Shown here one piece after another: positions 51,248 to 60,764 of a stretch of 64,000 nt of DNA. The stretch comes from Gammaproteobacteria bacterium. GTDB lineage: Bacteria > Pseudomonadota > Gammaproteobacteria > Steroidobacterales > Steroidobacteraceae. How positions within the stretch are numbered: the stretch's first letter is position 1; each line of letters starts with the position of its first letter. The stretch covers positions 1 to 64,000 of the forward strand of contig JABCZO010000009.1 of the NCBI GenBank assembly GCA_013289615.1, read 5' to 3'. The notes beneath the pieces are model-generated. The model was not told the DNA's origin. It saw only the letters and a program-made list of their open reading frames with translations, and did not search any database. The position numbers and the translations under genes are program-made.

Positions 51248-51940
51248 ATGAGATATCAACTCGCGCTCGCGGCACTGTTCGTGATCGCCGCCGCGGTCAG
51301 CGCACAGGAGCCGCCGCCGGCGGCCAGCGCTTCGGTGCCGCCGCCTGCAGTCGACAGTGCCAGCGTCACGGGCTCCGAATTTGTATCGGACCGATTCAAG
51401 CTCCACTACCGGTTGCCCGACGGCTGGAAGGCGCTGAGCGATGCGACTCGGGTCGCGGACAATCAGCGTTATCGGGACCAATACGCACATCCGGTGTACG
51501 TCAACGTGCCCTCATCAAAGTCCAAGAGCGTTCCGACCAAGCCAGCGGCCAACGGCAATGCGACACATCGGGCGAAGGCGCCCGTCGTGCCGGAAAATTA
51601 CTGTCTGATGGCGGCAAGTCCTAATGGCATGAGCTCGCTCGATGACGCGGTATTGCCACGCATCAACATCTGGGCGGATCAGAGGGTTCCCACCGTGGAC
51701 AGTGCCGAGGATCACATCCGAATGCTCAAGGCGCGCGGCGAGGTCCTGCTGGCGCCCGCACCGCTGTCCTTGGCCGCTCACACCTTCGTTCGCATCGACG
51801 TGCTGCAGGCTAACGGCATATACCATTCGCAGTTCGTCACCGTGGCGGGCGATTATCTGGTCGGCTTTGATTTGTACGCCGCGACGGACGAACAGTTGAT
51901 GGCGATGGTACAGACCATGCAGTCCGTGCACTTTGATTGA
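51248..51940 (+). CDS. Hypothetical exported protein
   Basis: 230 residues from ATG 51248, with GAGG at 51239-51242. Signal peptide MRYQLALAALFVIAAAVSA. The mature domain (FKLHYRLPDGWKALSDATRVADNQRY, LDDAVLPRINIWADQRVPTVDSAEDHI, FVRIDVLQANGIYHSQFVTVAGDYLVGFDLYAATDEQL) resembles small beta-rich periplasmic proteins of the PsbP/Mog1-like type by pattern only. Positioned after the right SCO module; link to it is unproven. Confidence 0.7.
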   Translation: MRYQLALAALFVIAAAVSAQEPPPAASASVPPPAVDSASVTGSEFVSDRFKLHYRLPDGWKALSDATRVADNQRYRDQYAHPVYVNVPSSKSKSVPTKPAANGNATHRAKAPVVPENYCLMAASPNGMSSLDDAVLPRINIWADQRVPTVDSAEDHIRMLKARGEVLLAPAPLSLAAHTFVRIDVLQANGIYHSQFVTVAGDYLVGFDLYAATDEQLMAMVQTMQSVHFD

Positions 51941-52271
51941 GCACGCCGCGTCTGACTGCGCCGGCAACGCCAAGCTCAGCGCCGCGGTTGCATGATCCGG
52001 TTCGATATCGATGACAGCGAGCACGGTGGCGACAATGCTTCGCGCTTCGCGGCGGACATGGCTGGGGTTTTAAGAGCAGATATAAGTGACGGCAATATGA
52101 CCGCGCAGCTGCGGCGTGCCGACACACCCGATTGACCATAATGATCGACCACGCGCTGCAATGGCGGCGGTAGCGTGCCGCATCGGCTGCAGATTAGAGG
52201 TGTCGCATGGACAAACAGGCCGATAACTGTTCTTATCGTCCTACGAGAATTGTAGAATTTGCCGCGGAAAT
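51941..52271. other. 331-nt intergenic region, no gene seen
   Basis: Separates the copper island from the two-component genes. It becomes A/T-richer toward 52220-52270, as expected for a promoter of the regulator gene, but I do not see a confident -35/-10 pair or structured RNA. Confidence 0.4.
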
Positions 52272-53060
52272 ATGGATATCCAAACTGAAGCTGGAACTGT
52301 CGCTACAGAGATCACGACCGAGGTGTGGCCCGGCTGGACGCCTCGCCGTGCCGCGCGCATTCGTCTGATGCTGATCGACGATCACCTGCTGATCCGCGAG
52401 GGTATCGAGGCGCTGCTGTCGCTCGAGCGTGATCTGGAGGTCGTCGGCACGGCATCATCTATTCCCGACGGGATCGAACTAGCGCGCGCACTGGGTCCGG
52501 ATCTGGTGATCTCGGACCTGACCTTTCCGGGCTGCAACGGCAGCACGGCGGTGCGAACGCTGTGCCAGGCGTGCCCCGAGACCCGGGTGCTGGTGCTCAG
52601 CGTGCATGATTCGCTCGAGTGCATTCGCGCGGCCTTTGCCGCCGGCGCCGTTGGCTATCTGCGAAAAGATGCTTCGCGGGAAGAAATGCTCTACGCCGTC
52701 CGGCGCGCGGTCGCCGGTGGACGTTCCACCTGCCTGGCTGTCGGCGACATCGTGGTGCAGGACTGGTTGGAGCGCGGCGGGCTGAGGGAACCAGCCGCCA
52801 ATGCCTGCCTTAGCGCCGAAGACCGCCGGGCATTGCGACTGATCGCGCTCGGTGTGCCGACCTGGCGCATCGCCGAGGAATTCGGTCGCGGGGTCAAGAC
52901 AGTCGAGAAATATCGGGCCAGCCTGATGCGGCGCCTGAGCTTGAAGAACACCGCAGCCGTGACCCGCTTTGCGGTCGACATGCATCTGCTGTCACACAGT
53001 GAAGTCGATCGACTGCTGGCGGCCGACGCGGTCAGCGGCAGCACGGCGCGGGAAGCCTGA
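52272..53060 (+). CDS. NarL/LuxR-type response regulator
   Basis: 262 residues: a 28-residue polar N-terminus, receiver domain (about 30-150) with the acidic pair DD36-37, phospho-acceptor D82 in VISDLTFPG and the Lys in RKDAS, then a C-terminal LuxR-type helix-turn-helix (about 188-240: LIALGVPTWRIAEEFGRGVKTVEKYRASLMRRL is the core region). A DNA-binding transcription factor. Its stop abuts the GTG of the lone receiver gene (53061). Confidence 0.9.
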   Translation: MDIQTEAGTVATEITTEVWPGWTPRRAARIRLMLIDDHLLIREGIEALLSLERDLEVVGTASSIPDGIELARALGPDLVISDLTFPGCNGSTAVRTLCQACPETRVLVLSVHDSLECIRAAFAAGAVGYLRKDASREEMLYAVRRAVAGGRSTCLAVGDIVVQDWLERGGLREPAANACLSAEDRRALRLIALGVPTWRIAEEFGRGVKTVEKYRASLMRRLSLKNTAAVTRFAVDMHLLSHSEVDRLLAADAVSGSTAREA

Positions 53061-53477
53061 GTGAGAAACATCCTGATCGTTGACGATGAGCCCTACGTCT
53101 GCCAAGCGCTGCGGCGAGTGCTGGAGACATCGGGCAACTCGGTCCTGACTGCGGCCAGTGCGGAAGAGGGGCTGCAGCGCCTGCGAGAGCACACTGCAGA
53201 TCTGGCGATCGTCGACATCGTTATGCCGGGGTTGGACGGGGTCGGGCTGATCGCGCAGATTCGCAGCGAGTTTCCGAACGTGCGCGTCATCGCGATGAGC
53301 GGCGGTGGCAATTTCGGACTCAGTGAGTATTTGCCTGAGACCATCATCACGCACGCTTACCTGGAAGCGGCCAGAAAGGCCGGCGCCCAAGGAACACTGT
53401 TCAAGCCGTTTGAAACCCAGCAACTGCGCGACCTGATCGAGCAGGTGGCCGGACCCATGCCGGCCGAGGCGCTGTAG
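53061..53477 (+). CDS. Single-domain receiver (CheY-like) protein
   Basis: 138 residues, GTG start right after the previous stop. Receiver with DD8-9, phospho-acceptor D52 in IVDIVMPGLDG, the switch Ser in AMSGGG and Lys in LFKPF. Between these last two is an extra segment (about 88-112) compared with CheY-type receivers, suggesting a modified alpha4-beta5 output face. No output domain, so it would act by phosphotransfer or protein binding with the kinases nearby. Confidence 0.88.
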   Translation: MRNILIVDDEPYVCQALRRVLETSGNSVLTAASAEEGLQRLREHTADLAIVDIVMPGLDGVGLIAQIRSEFPNVRVIAMSGGGNFGLSEYLPETIITHAYLEAARKAGAQGTLFKPFETQQLRDLIEQVAGPMPAEAL

Positions 53478-53482
53478 CCGCG

Positions 53483-54190
53483 CTAGTTCACCGATCCCTG
53501 ATCCTTGCCCACGAGGCCATAACGGATCGCGAACATGGTGAGGGACGCGGTGTTGTGCAGCTTGAGTTTGCGCATCAGGTTGGAGCGGTGTTTTTCCACG
53601 GTCTTGACCGACAGGCCCAGGGCGCGCGCAGCGTGCTTGTTCGACTGGCCGAGCGCGATGCGTGTGAGTACTTCACGTTCGCGTTCCGTGATCAACGCGT
53701 CGGGGGTCCGGCCAGGTTCTCCATTGATATCGCCGACGTAGCGCGACAGGATGGAGGTGCTCGCCGACCCGCACAGAAACTTGCGTCCCGCGCTGACCGC
53801 GCGCATGCCCTGCATCAGCTCGGCGTAGTTGGAGTCCTTGAGCAGATAGCCTGAGGCACCGGCACGAAACGCGGCGCGGATGTATTCCGCACTCTTGTGC
53901 TGGCTCAGGATCAGAATCGGTACCTGGCTGCCGCGGGCACGCAGTTCAGTGATCAGGTCGATCCCGGATTGGTCCGGTAGTGCGATGTCGGTAATGATCA
54001 GCGCCGGATCGCTTGCCTCGATGGTGGCGAGGGCGTCCTGGTAACATCCGGCCGAGCCCACGATTTCCACGCCGGGGTCCAATTCCAGCAGGGCGATCAG
54101 GCCCTCGCGCAGCAGGACATGGTCTTCCACCAGCACGACTCGGAGTCGTCCTGGACGTTTCAACTTGGTCTCAATGACTTCCTGTGTCAT
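53483..54190 (-). CDS. NarL/LuxR-type response regulator
   Basis: 235 residues: receiver (about 16-135) with ED22-23, phospho-acceptor D68 in LIITDIALPD and KD in LLKDSN; LuxR-type HTH (about 165-225) with TEREREVLTRIALGQSNKHAARALGLSVKTVEKHR region. Convergent with the lone receiver gene (5-nt gap) and divergent from the NarX-type kinase gene, its most likely partner. Confidence 0.92.
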   Translation of the reverse strand: MTQEVIETKLKRPGRLRVVLVEDHVLLREGLIALLELDPGVEIVGSAGCYQDALATIEASDPALIITDIALPDQSGIDLITELRARGSQVPILILSQHKSAEYIRAAFRAGASGYLLKDSNYAELMQGMRAVSAGRKFLCGSASTSILSRYVGDINGEPGRTPDALITEREREVLTRIALGQSNKHAARALGLSVKTVEKHRSNLMRKLKLHNTASLTMFAIRYGLVGKDQGSVN

Positions 54191-54796
54191 CGGTCACACT
54201 GCTGCTGCAATCCCGGCGCTAACGCCCTTAATGGAACGATTGTGGCGTCGATGGCAGGCCGCATTTTATCGGCCACCACGCAGCCGCGCCGGCGCGCAGC
54301 CCTCCCGGGGGATAGCTTACATCCTGCGTCGATAGTTCCCATTGATTTTTAAGCCCGCGGCCGCCACCTGCAAGTCAGTAGGATAGGCCGGCAGCGGGTT
54401 CGCCCGGCGCCCACTGGGTCGCGATTTTGCAATATGCTGCCCTCGGGCCGGTCTGCGCTTCAGATTTGGCGCTCCGGGCGCACGGCAAGGGCAGGGCGCT
54501 CGCACAGGCCGGTCATAATCCGTGCGGCTAGCGGCCCTGCGAGCGCTGAAGCGCGCGGCGCGATGCCCGCTAACACCTCGCCCGGACTCAGGTTTTTTGT
54601 TAACTCGGCTCGCCACTACCGTATTTTCCTACCTTCGCGCACGGGTGCGACCTTGTAGAGTCCAGTCGATGAAATCCGCGGATCCGCCAGTCTTGTGCGG
54701 CGTGCTGGGCAGCCGCCTCAGGGTGGCACGTGCGGGCCCGCCGCCACACGCCCGGTGCGCGCTTACGATAATCGTGCGCGGTCGCGCGGCGCGGCC
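54191..54796. other. Divergent intergenic region, no gene supported
   Basis: 606 nt between the regulator (leftward) and kinase (rightward). Open frames inside it (e.g. 54434-54658) lack ribosome binding sites or family features. The kinase frame is open from 54695, so its start could lie up to 102 nt farther left. Probably holds both promoters; no operator recognised. Confidence 0.4.
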
Positions 54797-56122
54797 ATGA
54801 CCGCGCGCTTACCACCACTCACCAGGCGCAAGTCCGACGCTCGGGTGCGCGGCGCGGCGCGTCACGCGCTCGTGCCGGCGCGACTCGATCAAGCGCTCAT
54901 TGCGCGCGCCAAGGTCGAATGGGAAAGCGCCGTGGATTCGGTGCCGGAACTCATTTGCCTGCTCGACGCCCAGCGTCGTGTGGTACGCATCAATCGAAGC
55001 GTCGAGCGCTGGGGATTCTCGCCATTGCGGGCCGCACTCGGCCTGAACATGCACCGTATCCTGCACCCGCACTGTTCCGGCCGGCGCTGCGTCCTGAATC
55101 GGGGTCTCAAAGAATTGTGGTCGACGCTGCCCGACCACGGACGCGCGACGCTGCACCTGGAGGACCCGACGCTCGGCAAGGTGCTCGCCTTCGAAGGCCA
55201 GCGTATCGGATTGCCGGGCGATCGTGCGTCATTGCAAACCAAGAGTTACGCCTTGCTGGTGGTCTCGGATGTCACCGAGCTTACGCGTACCCAGGAAGAG
55301 CTGCGGCTACTCAACGAACGGCTCGAAGGGCGGGTTCGCGAGCGCACGCTCGAGCTGGAACAGTCCAACGACGCATTGCGCGAAGAAATCCGTCGGCGCG
55401 AATTGGCCGAAGCGGCCCTGTTCGCCTCGCGCAACGAGCTGCGCAACCTGTCGATCCAGCTCATGCGCGCGCAGGAAATCGAGCGCAAACGCATCGCCCG
55501 CGAGCTGCACGATTCGGTCGGTCAATCACTATCTGCCATCAAATACACGCTAGAGCACACCGTGCAGCTGGTGCTCAAGCCCACGCTAGGTGATGCCATG
55601 AGCCGACTGTCGCAGGCGGTCGACCAGGTGCAGCGCCTGATCGGTGAGGTGCGCTCGATTTCGGCCGACCTGCGGCCTAAGGTGCTCGATGACCTGGGAG
55701 TAGCCTCCGCGGTGCGTGGCTTCTGTCGACAATGGGCCGAGGTCTACCAGGACATCCAACTGACGGTGCACGTTTCAGTCGAAGACGACGATGTGCCCGA
55801 AGCGCTGCGCACGATCATATTCCGCACCGTTCAGGAAGCGCTGAACAACATCGCCAAGCATGCCGCGGCGTCCCATGCCTGGGTGACGATCCATCGACAG
55901 GACGGCGAGCTGGCGGTGGAGATTGCTGACGACGGCAGCGGGTTTTCCGGCGGCGCGCGCCTGTCCGGCACGCGCACCGGGCTGGGACTGCGCGGCCTGC
56001 GCGAGCGCGCCCGACACAGCGGCGGCCGACTGCACGTGGATTCGGAGCCTGGCAAAGGCACGCGGCTGCGCATCGCCTGGTCGGTGCAGGATCCTTCCGC
56101 GGCACAGGGACAAGTGGCATGA
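54797..56122 (+). CDS. NarX-type PAS-domain histidine kinase (HisKA_3)
   Basis: 441 residues from ATG 54797. No membrane helix, so cytoplasmic. PAS domain about 45-160 (VPELICLLDAQRRVVRINRSVERWG) contains an unusual HPHCSGRRC segment (C93, C98) that could bind a metal or be redox-active. Coiled coil 163-215. Dimerisation domain with H238 in RIARELHDSVGQ, N box QEALNNIAKHA, G1 ADDGSGF and G2 GLGLRGLRERA. This class phosphorylates NarL-type regulators, two of which are beside it. The stop overlaps the gspG start (56119-56122), tying kinase expression to the secretion operon. Confidence 0.9.
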   Translation: MTARLPPLTRRKSDARVRGAARHALVPARLDQALIARAKVEWESAVDSVPELICLLDAQRRVVRINRSVERWGFSPLRAALGLNMHRILHPHCSGRRCVLNRGLKELWSTLPDHGRATLHLEDPTLGKVLAFEGQRIGLPGDRASLQTKSYALLVVSDVTELTRTQEELRLLNERLEGRVRERTLELEQSNDALREEIRRRELAEAALFASRNELRNLSIQLMRAQEIERKRIARELHDSVGQSLSAIKYTLEHTVQLVLKPTLGDAMSRLSQAVDQVQRLIGEVRSISADLRPKVLDDLGVASAVRGFCRQWAEVYQDIQLTVHVSVEDDDVPEALRTIIFRTVQEALNNIAKHAAASHAWVTIHRQDGELAVEIADDGSGFSGGARLSGTRTGLGLRGLRERARHSGGRLHVDSEPGKGTRLRIAWSVQDPSAAQGQVA

Positions 56123-56547
56123 ACCGCATGCGCATCGCCGCACGCTCGGACGGCTTCACGCTGCTCGAGCTGCTGGTCGTCATGGTGATTATCGGCCTGC
56201 TGGCCGGATTCGTCGCGCCGCGCTATTTCTCGCAGGTCGGAAAGTCTCAGGTCAAGGCCGCAATTGCGCAGATCGATGCCCTCGACAAGGCGCTCGAAGC
56301 ATTTCGTCTGGATGTGGGGCGTTTGCCCACCAGCGAGGAGGGGCTGGCGGTGCTCAATACGGCGCCACCCAATGAGCCCAACTGGGCCGGCCCCTATCTG
56401 AAGAAAGATGTACCCAAGGATCCCTGGGGCCGGCCGTACATTTATGTGCAGCCCGGTACCCATAACAATGACTTCGACCTGATGAGCTATGGCAAGGACG
56501 GTCAGCCGGGGGGCACCGGCGAGAACGCCGACCTGGGTAACTGGTGA
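56119..56547 (+). CDS. gspG: Type II secretion major pseudopilin GspG
   Basis: 142 residues with prepilin peptidase site G12/F13 (DG-FTLLELLVVMVIIGLLA, mature Glu5 = E17), and the GspG hallmarks: LPTSEEGLAVL, WAGPYLKKDVPKDPWGRPY, and the Ca-site region FDLMSYGKDGQPGG. It forms the pseudopilus that pushes folded proteins through the secretin. First gene of the secretion operon. Confidence 0.96.
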   Translation: MNRMRIAARSDGFTLLELLVVMVIIGLLAGFVAPRYFSQVGKSQVKAAIAQIDALDKALEAFRLDVGRLPTSEEGLAVLNTAPPNEPNWAGPYLKKDVPKDPWGRPYIYVQPGTHNNDFDLMSYGKDGQPGGTGENADLGNW

Positions 56548-56550
56548 GAT

Positions 56551-57735
56551 GTGCAATATCGCATCAAAGCCCTGAGCCCAGCCCATGCGGTATTGACACA
56601 CTCGGTCGACGCCGTGGACGAGGCCGATGTGCGCCGCCAGTTCACGCTGCGCGGGCTGCGCATCATATCCGTGGCAGCGGTGGGTCGGCGCAAGCTGTTC
56701 GCGCGTCAGGCGAAACTGCCATTGGTGATCCTGAGCCAGGAACTGGTCGCGTTGCTGGATGCGGGCCTGTCGCTGGTGGAGTCGATCGAAGCGCTCACCG
56801 AGAAGGAGAGCAGTGCGACGCTGCGCCAGCCGCTCGAGCGAATCCTGCAACGCCTGTACGAAGGCCAAACGCTGGCGACAGCGCTGAGCGAACATCCGCA
56901 TGCTTTTCCGAGCCTGTACGTCGCCACGGTGCGAGCGAGCGAGCGTACCGGCGCGCTGCGCGAGGCCCTGACGCGCTACGTCGCCTACCAGCAGCAGGTC
57001 GATGCGCTGCGTAAGACCCTGATCAACGCATCGATCTACCCGACGGTGCTGCTCGGTGCCGGTATGCTGGTGACCCTGTTCCTGCTCGGCTACGTGGTGC
57101 CGCGCTTCAGCACCATCTATGAAGAGCTGGGCTCGGATCTGCCGTTCGCCTCGCGCATGCTGCTGCGGTGGGGCCAGCTGCTCGAGGCGCATACCTTAGG
57201 CGTATTGCTGTCGCTGGCGGCTGCTGTCGCCGGCGCGCTCTATGCGCTCAGTCGTAGCAGTACCCGCGCCGCGCTCGGTGCCTGGATCACGCGCATTCCG
57301 ACCATCGGCCGGCAGCTGCACCTGTATCAGCTGGCACGCCTGTACCGCACCGTCGGCATGCTGCTGCGCGGTGGCATGCCCGCCGTGACCGCGCTGCAGA
57401 TGTCCTCGGGGGTCCTCGGTGAGGCCCTGAAGGTGCGCTTTGCACTGGCCATCCAGGCGGTGCGCAACGGGCAGTCACTGGCCAATGCGATGGAGCTTAA
57501 TAAGCTGACCACGCCGGTGGCCAGCCGCATGCTGCGCGTCGGTGAGCGCAGCGGCAACATGGGCGAGATGACCGAACGAATTGCCGCCTTCTACGACGAG
57601 GAACTCTCGCGCTGGGTGGCCATCGTGACACGCCTGATCGAGCCGGTGCTGATGACGCTGATCGGCTTGCTGATCGGTGTGATCGTGGTGCTGATGTATT
57701 TCCCGATCTTCCAGCTCGCCGGGAGCATCCAATGA
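56551..57735 (+). CDS. gspF: Type II secretion inner-membrane platform protein GspF
   Basis: 394 residues, GTG start three nt after gspG. Two T2SSF domains (about 60-190 and 265-385), each with the LSxxL..LL.AGL pattern (LVALLDAGLSLVESIEAL and RTVGMLLRGGMPAVTALQM), and three membrane helices (about 165-185, 210-230, 365-390). Its stop overlaps the gspE start (57732-57735). Confidence 0.95.
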   Translation: MQYRIKALSPAHAVLTHSVDAVDEADVRRQFTLRGLRIISVAAVGRRKLFARQAKLPLVILSQELVALLDAGLSLVESIEALTEKESSATLRQPLERILQRLYEGQTLATALSEHPHAFPSLYVATVRASERTGALREALTRYVAYQQQVDALRKTLINASIYPTVLLGAGMLVTLFLLGYVVPRFSTIYEELGSDLPFASRMLLRWGQLLEAHTLGVLLSLAAAVAGALYALSRSSTRAALGAWITRIPTIGRQLHLYQLARLYRTVGMLLRGGMPAVTALQMSSGVLGEALKVRFALAIQAVRNGQSLANAMELNKLTTPVASRMLRVGERSGNMGEMTERIAAFYDEELSRWVAIVTRLIEPVLMTLIGLLIGVIVVLMYFPIFQLAGSIQ

Positions 57736-59444
57736 ACGCCCTGGCGAAAGAGGTAGAGCACGCGCTGGTGGACGATCTGCCCTCGCGACTGGATGAGGCG
57801 CTGCTGGCGCGCGCCGTGCAGGCCGCCGAACAGAGCGAGCGCCCGACGCTCGATGTACTGAAGGAGATCGCAGGGCTGCCGCCCCGGGCGCTGGCGCGCG
57901 AACTGGCGGCGCTGCTCGATTACCGCTTCATCAGCACCGAGGAGCTCGCCGCCGTCGAGCCGGCGTTTGACCTGCTCGCGCCGGCGGAGGCGACCCGGCG
58001 GCTGTGCATACTCGCGCGTGGCAAGGCCGGCCTCACCGCCATTCTGGCCGACCCGTTCGATCAGTCGCTGCGCGGCTGGCTCGAGATCCGGATTTCCGAT
58101 CCGATCGAGTGGGCGCTGGCCGAGGGCGATGCGCTCGCGAACGTCATCGCGCGCCACGCCGAGGGGTTGCGAGCGATCGATTCGGTGCTGCCGCAGGCCC
58201 AGTCCCACGGCGATGCGGCTGCCGGTGTCGATAACCTGTCCTATGTCTCCATCAGCGAAGATGCCAGTCCCGTGGTGCGCCTGGTGCATTCGACGGTCTA
58301 CGACGCACTGCGCGCTGGCGCGAGCGATATTCACCTCGAGTCGACCGCCGCCGGCCTCGTGGTTCGCTACCGCATCGACGGCGTACTGGTGCACATCGCC
58401 ACGGTCAAGGGCACCGCCGTGTCGGAACAGGTGATCTCTCGCATCAAGGTCATGTCGGAACTGGATATCGCCGAGCGCCGGGTGCCGCAGGACGGCCGCT
58501 TCACGATCGCACTCGATAATCGGCCGATCGATTTTCGCGTGTCGGTGATTCCGAGCATCTTCGGCGAGGATGCGGTACTGCGCGCACTCGATAAGCAGGC
58601 CCTGACCGAACGCATGAACGGCCTGCGGCTCGACACGCTCGGCTTTGATCCCGCGGTGGTGTCGCAGGTGCGCCGCCTGAGCCTGCTGCCCTACGGCATG
58701 CTGCTGGTCACGGGTCCCACGGGCAGCGGCAAGACGACCACGCTGTATGCGGCAATCTCCGAGACTCAGACCGGCAACGACAAGATCGTCACGATCGAGG
58801 ACCCGGTTGAATATCAGCTGTCGGGCGTATTGCAGATCCCGGTGAACGAAAAGAAGGGCCTGACCTTTGCGCGCGGGCTGCGCTCCATCCTGAGGCACGA
58901 TCCCGACAAGATCATGGTCGGGGAGATTCGCGACCCCGAGACCGCGCAGATCGCCATTCAATCGGCGCTCACCGGTCACCTGGTGTTCACCACGGTCCAT
59001 GCCAATAACGTATTCGACGTCGTCAGCCGTTTCGTCCACATGGGGGTGGACAGCTACAGCTTTGTCTCCGCGCTGTCGGGGGTGCTGGCGCAGCGACTGA
59101 TTCGCGTGGTGTGTGAGCAATGCGCCGAGCGCTATATGCCCTCGCGCCGCCTGCTCGAGGAGTCGCAATTGCCGGCGGCGGCAAGCGCGTCCTATAACTT
59201 CCAGATAGGTCGCGGCTGTTCGCATTGCCGCGGTACCGGCTATCGCGGTCGCAAGGCGGTCGGTGAGCTGCTGATGATGACCGATGAAATCCGTGAGGCA
59301 ATCATCAACCGCGCGCCGGTCCGGCAGCTGAAGGAGCTGTCGCTTCGAAATGGCGCGCGCCTGATCCGCACGGTCGCGATGGATCTGGTGCGCGATGGCG
59401 AAACCACCCTCGAGGAGGTCAACCGTGTCACGGTTATGGCCTGA
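57732..59444 (+). CDS. gspE: Type II secretion ATPase GspE
   Basis: 570 residues. N-terminal GspE/PilB domain (about 1-150), then the AAA-like secretion ATPase with Walker A GPTGSGKT (K334), Asp box with DIHLE, Walker B region IMVGEIRDPETAQIA, His box LTGHLVFTTVHAN, and the zinc-binding tetracysteine CEQC...CSHC typical of GspE/PilB. It powers pseudopilus assembly. The following gene starts inside its 3' end. Confidence 0.95.
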   Translation: MNALAKEVEHALVDDLPSRLDEALLARAVQAAEQSERPTLDVLKEIAGLPPRALARELAALLDYRFISTEELAAVEPAFDLLAPAEATRRLCILARGKAGLTAILADPFDQSLRGWLEIRISDPIEWALAEGDALANVIARHAEGLRAIDSVLPQAQSHGDAAAGVDNLSYVSISEDASPVVRLVHSTVYDALRAGASDIHLESTAAGLVVRYRIDGVLVHIATVKGTAVSEQVISRIKVMSELDIAERRVPQDGRFTIALDNRPIDFRVSVIPSIFGEDAVLRALDKQALTERMNGLRLDTLGFDPAVVSQVRRLSLLPYGMLLVTGPTGSGKTTTLYAAISETQTGNDKIVTIEDPVEYQLSGVLQIPVNEKKGLTFARGLRSILRHDPDKIMVGEIRDPETAQIAIQSALTGHLVFTTVHANNVFDVVSRFVHMGVDSYSFVSALSGVLAQRLIRVVCEQCAERYMPSRRLLEESQLPAAASASYNFQIGRGCSHCRGTGYRGRKAVGELLMMTDEIREAIINRAPVRQLKELSLRNGARLIRTVAMDLVRDGETTLEEVNRVTVMA

Positions 59445-60240
59445 TGAGCTGGGGGCGTATGTGGCGCCGGCGCGGCTGTGCCTGGTGCGCCTGCGGCGGC
59501 GGTATCGCCGGGCGCTGGTACGCGAACAGGAGCTGCCGGTGATGACCGGTGGGCAGGGCGATTGGGTTGGCACGCTGGCCGCTCTTGAAGCCAAGCTGTC
59601 GGAAGCCGACTGGTCCGGCGCATTGCTGCGCGTCGTCGTCGCCGATCACTGGGTGCGCTACAGCGCGCTGCCGTATTCGCCCGAATTGAACAGCGCCGAG
59701 GAGTGTGAGGCGCACGCGCGGGCGCTGCTGGCGAGCACCTATGGGGACGCGATCATCGACTGGCAGTTGAGCCTGTCGGAGGCTCCTCCGGGGGCGACGC
59801 GCATCGTGTGTGCGATGCCGGCGGCGCTGCTGTCGGGATTGCGCGATCTGTGCGTGCGCAGCGGTACCAGACTGGCATCGGTGCAGCCGCAGCTCATTGC
59901 CGCGTACAACAGCTGGCGGCACCGGATTCCCGCCGATGGCGCCTGGTTCGTCACCGTGGAGCGCGGAACGCTGGCGGCCGCTCGGGTCGGGCTCAACGGC
60001 TTCGAGCGCGTACACACGGTGCGGATTGGCAATGACTGGACGCGCGAGATCAAGCGGCTGCAGATTTTTGGGCGCCTGGTCAGTGCCAGTGCGCCCAATG
60101 GCCGTGTGTTTGTCGATGCACCGTTGGCCTGGCGACCGGCAGCGCTGCCGGCCGGTCCCGAGCTTGAATGGCTCGAGGACAGCGCGCCACCGCTGACCAC
60201 CCTGCATCGGCTCGAACACCTGCGGAGGCTGGCGGCATGA
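59425..60240 (+). CDS. PilM/GspL-N-like cytoplasmic protein of the secretion operon
   Basis: 271 residues from GTG 59425, chosen for the strong GAGGAGG at 59412-59418; it overlaps gspE by 20 nt. No membrane helix. The pattern (LLRVVVADHWVRYSALPYSP..., IVCAMPAALLSGLRDLC, LQPQL-type IAAYNSWRH) resembles the actin-like PilM/GspL cytoplasmic domain or MshI in a divergent form, with no intact nucleotide-binding motif visible. Position between gspE and a PilN-like gene supports that reading. Confidence 0.7.
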   Translation: MSRLWPDELGAYVAPARLCLVRLRRRYRRALVREQELPVMTGGQGDWVGTLAALEAKLSEADWSGALLRVVVADHWVRYSALPYSPELNSAEECEAHARALLASTYGDAIIDWQLSLSEAPPGATRIVCAMPAALLSGLRDLCVRSGTRLASVQPQLIAAYNSWRHRIPADGAWFVTVERGTLAAARVGLNGFERVHTVRIGNDWTREIKRLQIFGRLVSASAPNGRVFVDAPLAWRPAALPAGPELEWLEDSAPPLTTLHRLEHLRRLAA

Positions 60241-60764
60241 GAGCGCTCGTGCATCTGGATTTCGTCGAGCGCCGCGCTCGTTCCCCGTTGCTGAGCGGCG
60301 TGCTGCTGGCGCTCGGGCTGGTCGCTGCCGGGGCGGTGTTACTGGCCTGTCGCATTGACGTGCAGCGCCGCGACGGCATGGAACTCAGACTCGCCGCACT
60401 CACCAGCGCGGTGCATTCGAGCCCGGAGCAGGAAGCTCGCGCGGCGCGTGAAGCGGCGGCCTCCTCCAAGACCGAGCAGGAATTGGCCACTCCCTGGACC
60501 GGTCTGCTGGCCGAACTGGAGGCTGCGAGCAAGGACGCCGACGGCCAGGTCTCGGTGCTCGCGGTCGAACCGGATCATGCCAAGCACAAGGTTCACATTA
60601 ACGGTGAATCGCAGAATCTTGCGCTCGCCATTGCGTTTGTGCAGCGCCTGCAGATGAGCCGTGCGCTGAAGTTTCCGATGTTCGACAGCCACGAACTGCG
60701 GGCTGACGACCCGCAGCACCCGATTCGCTTTGAACTCACCGCCGACTGGCAGGACAGTCTGTGA
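60237..60764 (+). CDS. PilN/GspL-C-like inner-membrane protein
   Basis: 175 residues from ATG 60237 (ATGA overlap with the previous stop). Short cytoplasmic N-terminus (HLDFVERR), one membrane helix (about 18-40), coiled coil with Ala/Glu-rich residues, then a ferredoxin-like periplasmic domain (VSVLAVEPDHAKHKVHINGESQNLALAIAFVQRL). This is the PilN layout. In classic T2SS this domain is fused in GspL; here it is a separate gene. Confidence 0.75.
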   Translation: MRALVHLDFVERRARSPLLSGVLLALGLVAAGAVLLACRIDVQRRDGMELRLAALTSAVHSSPEQEARAAREAAASSKTEQELATPWTGLLAELEAASKDADGQVSVLAVEPDHAKHKVHINGESQNLALAIAFVQRLQMSRALKFPMFDSHELRADDPQHPIRFELTADWQDSL

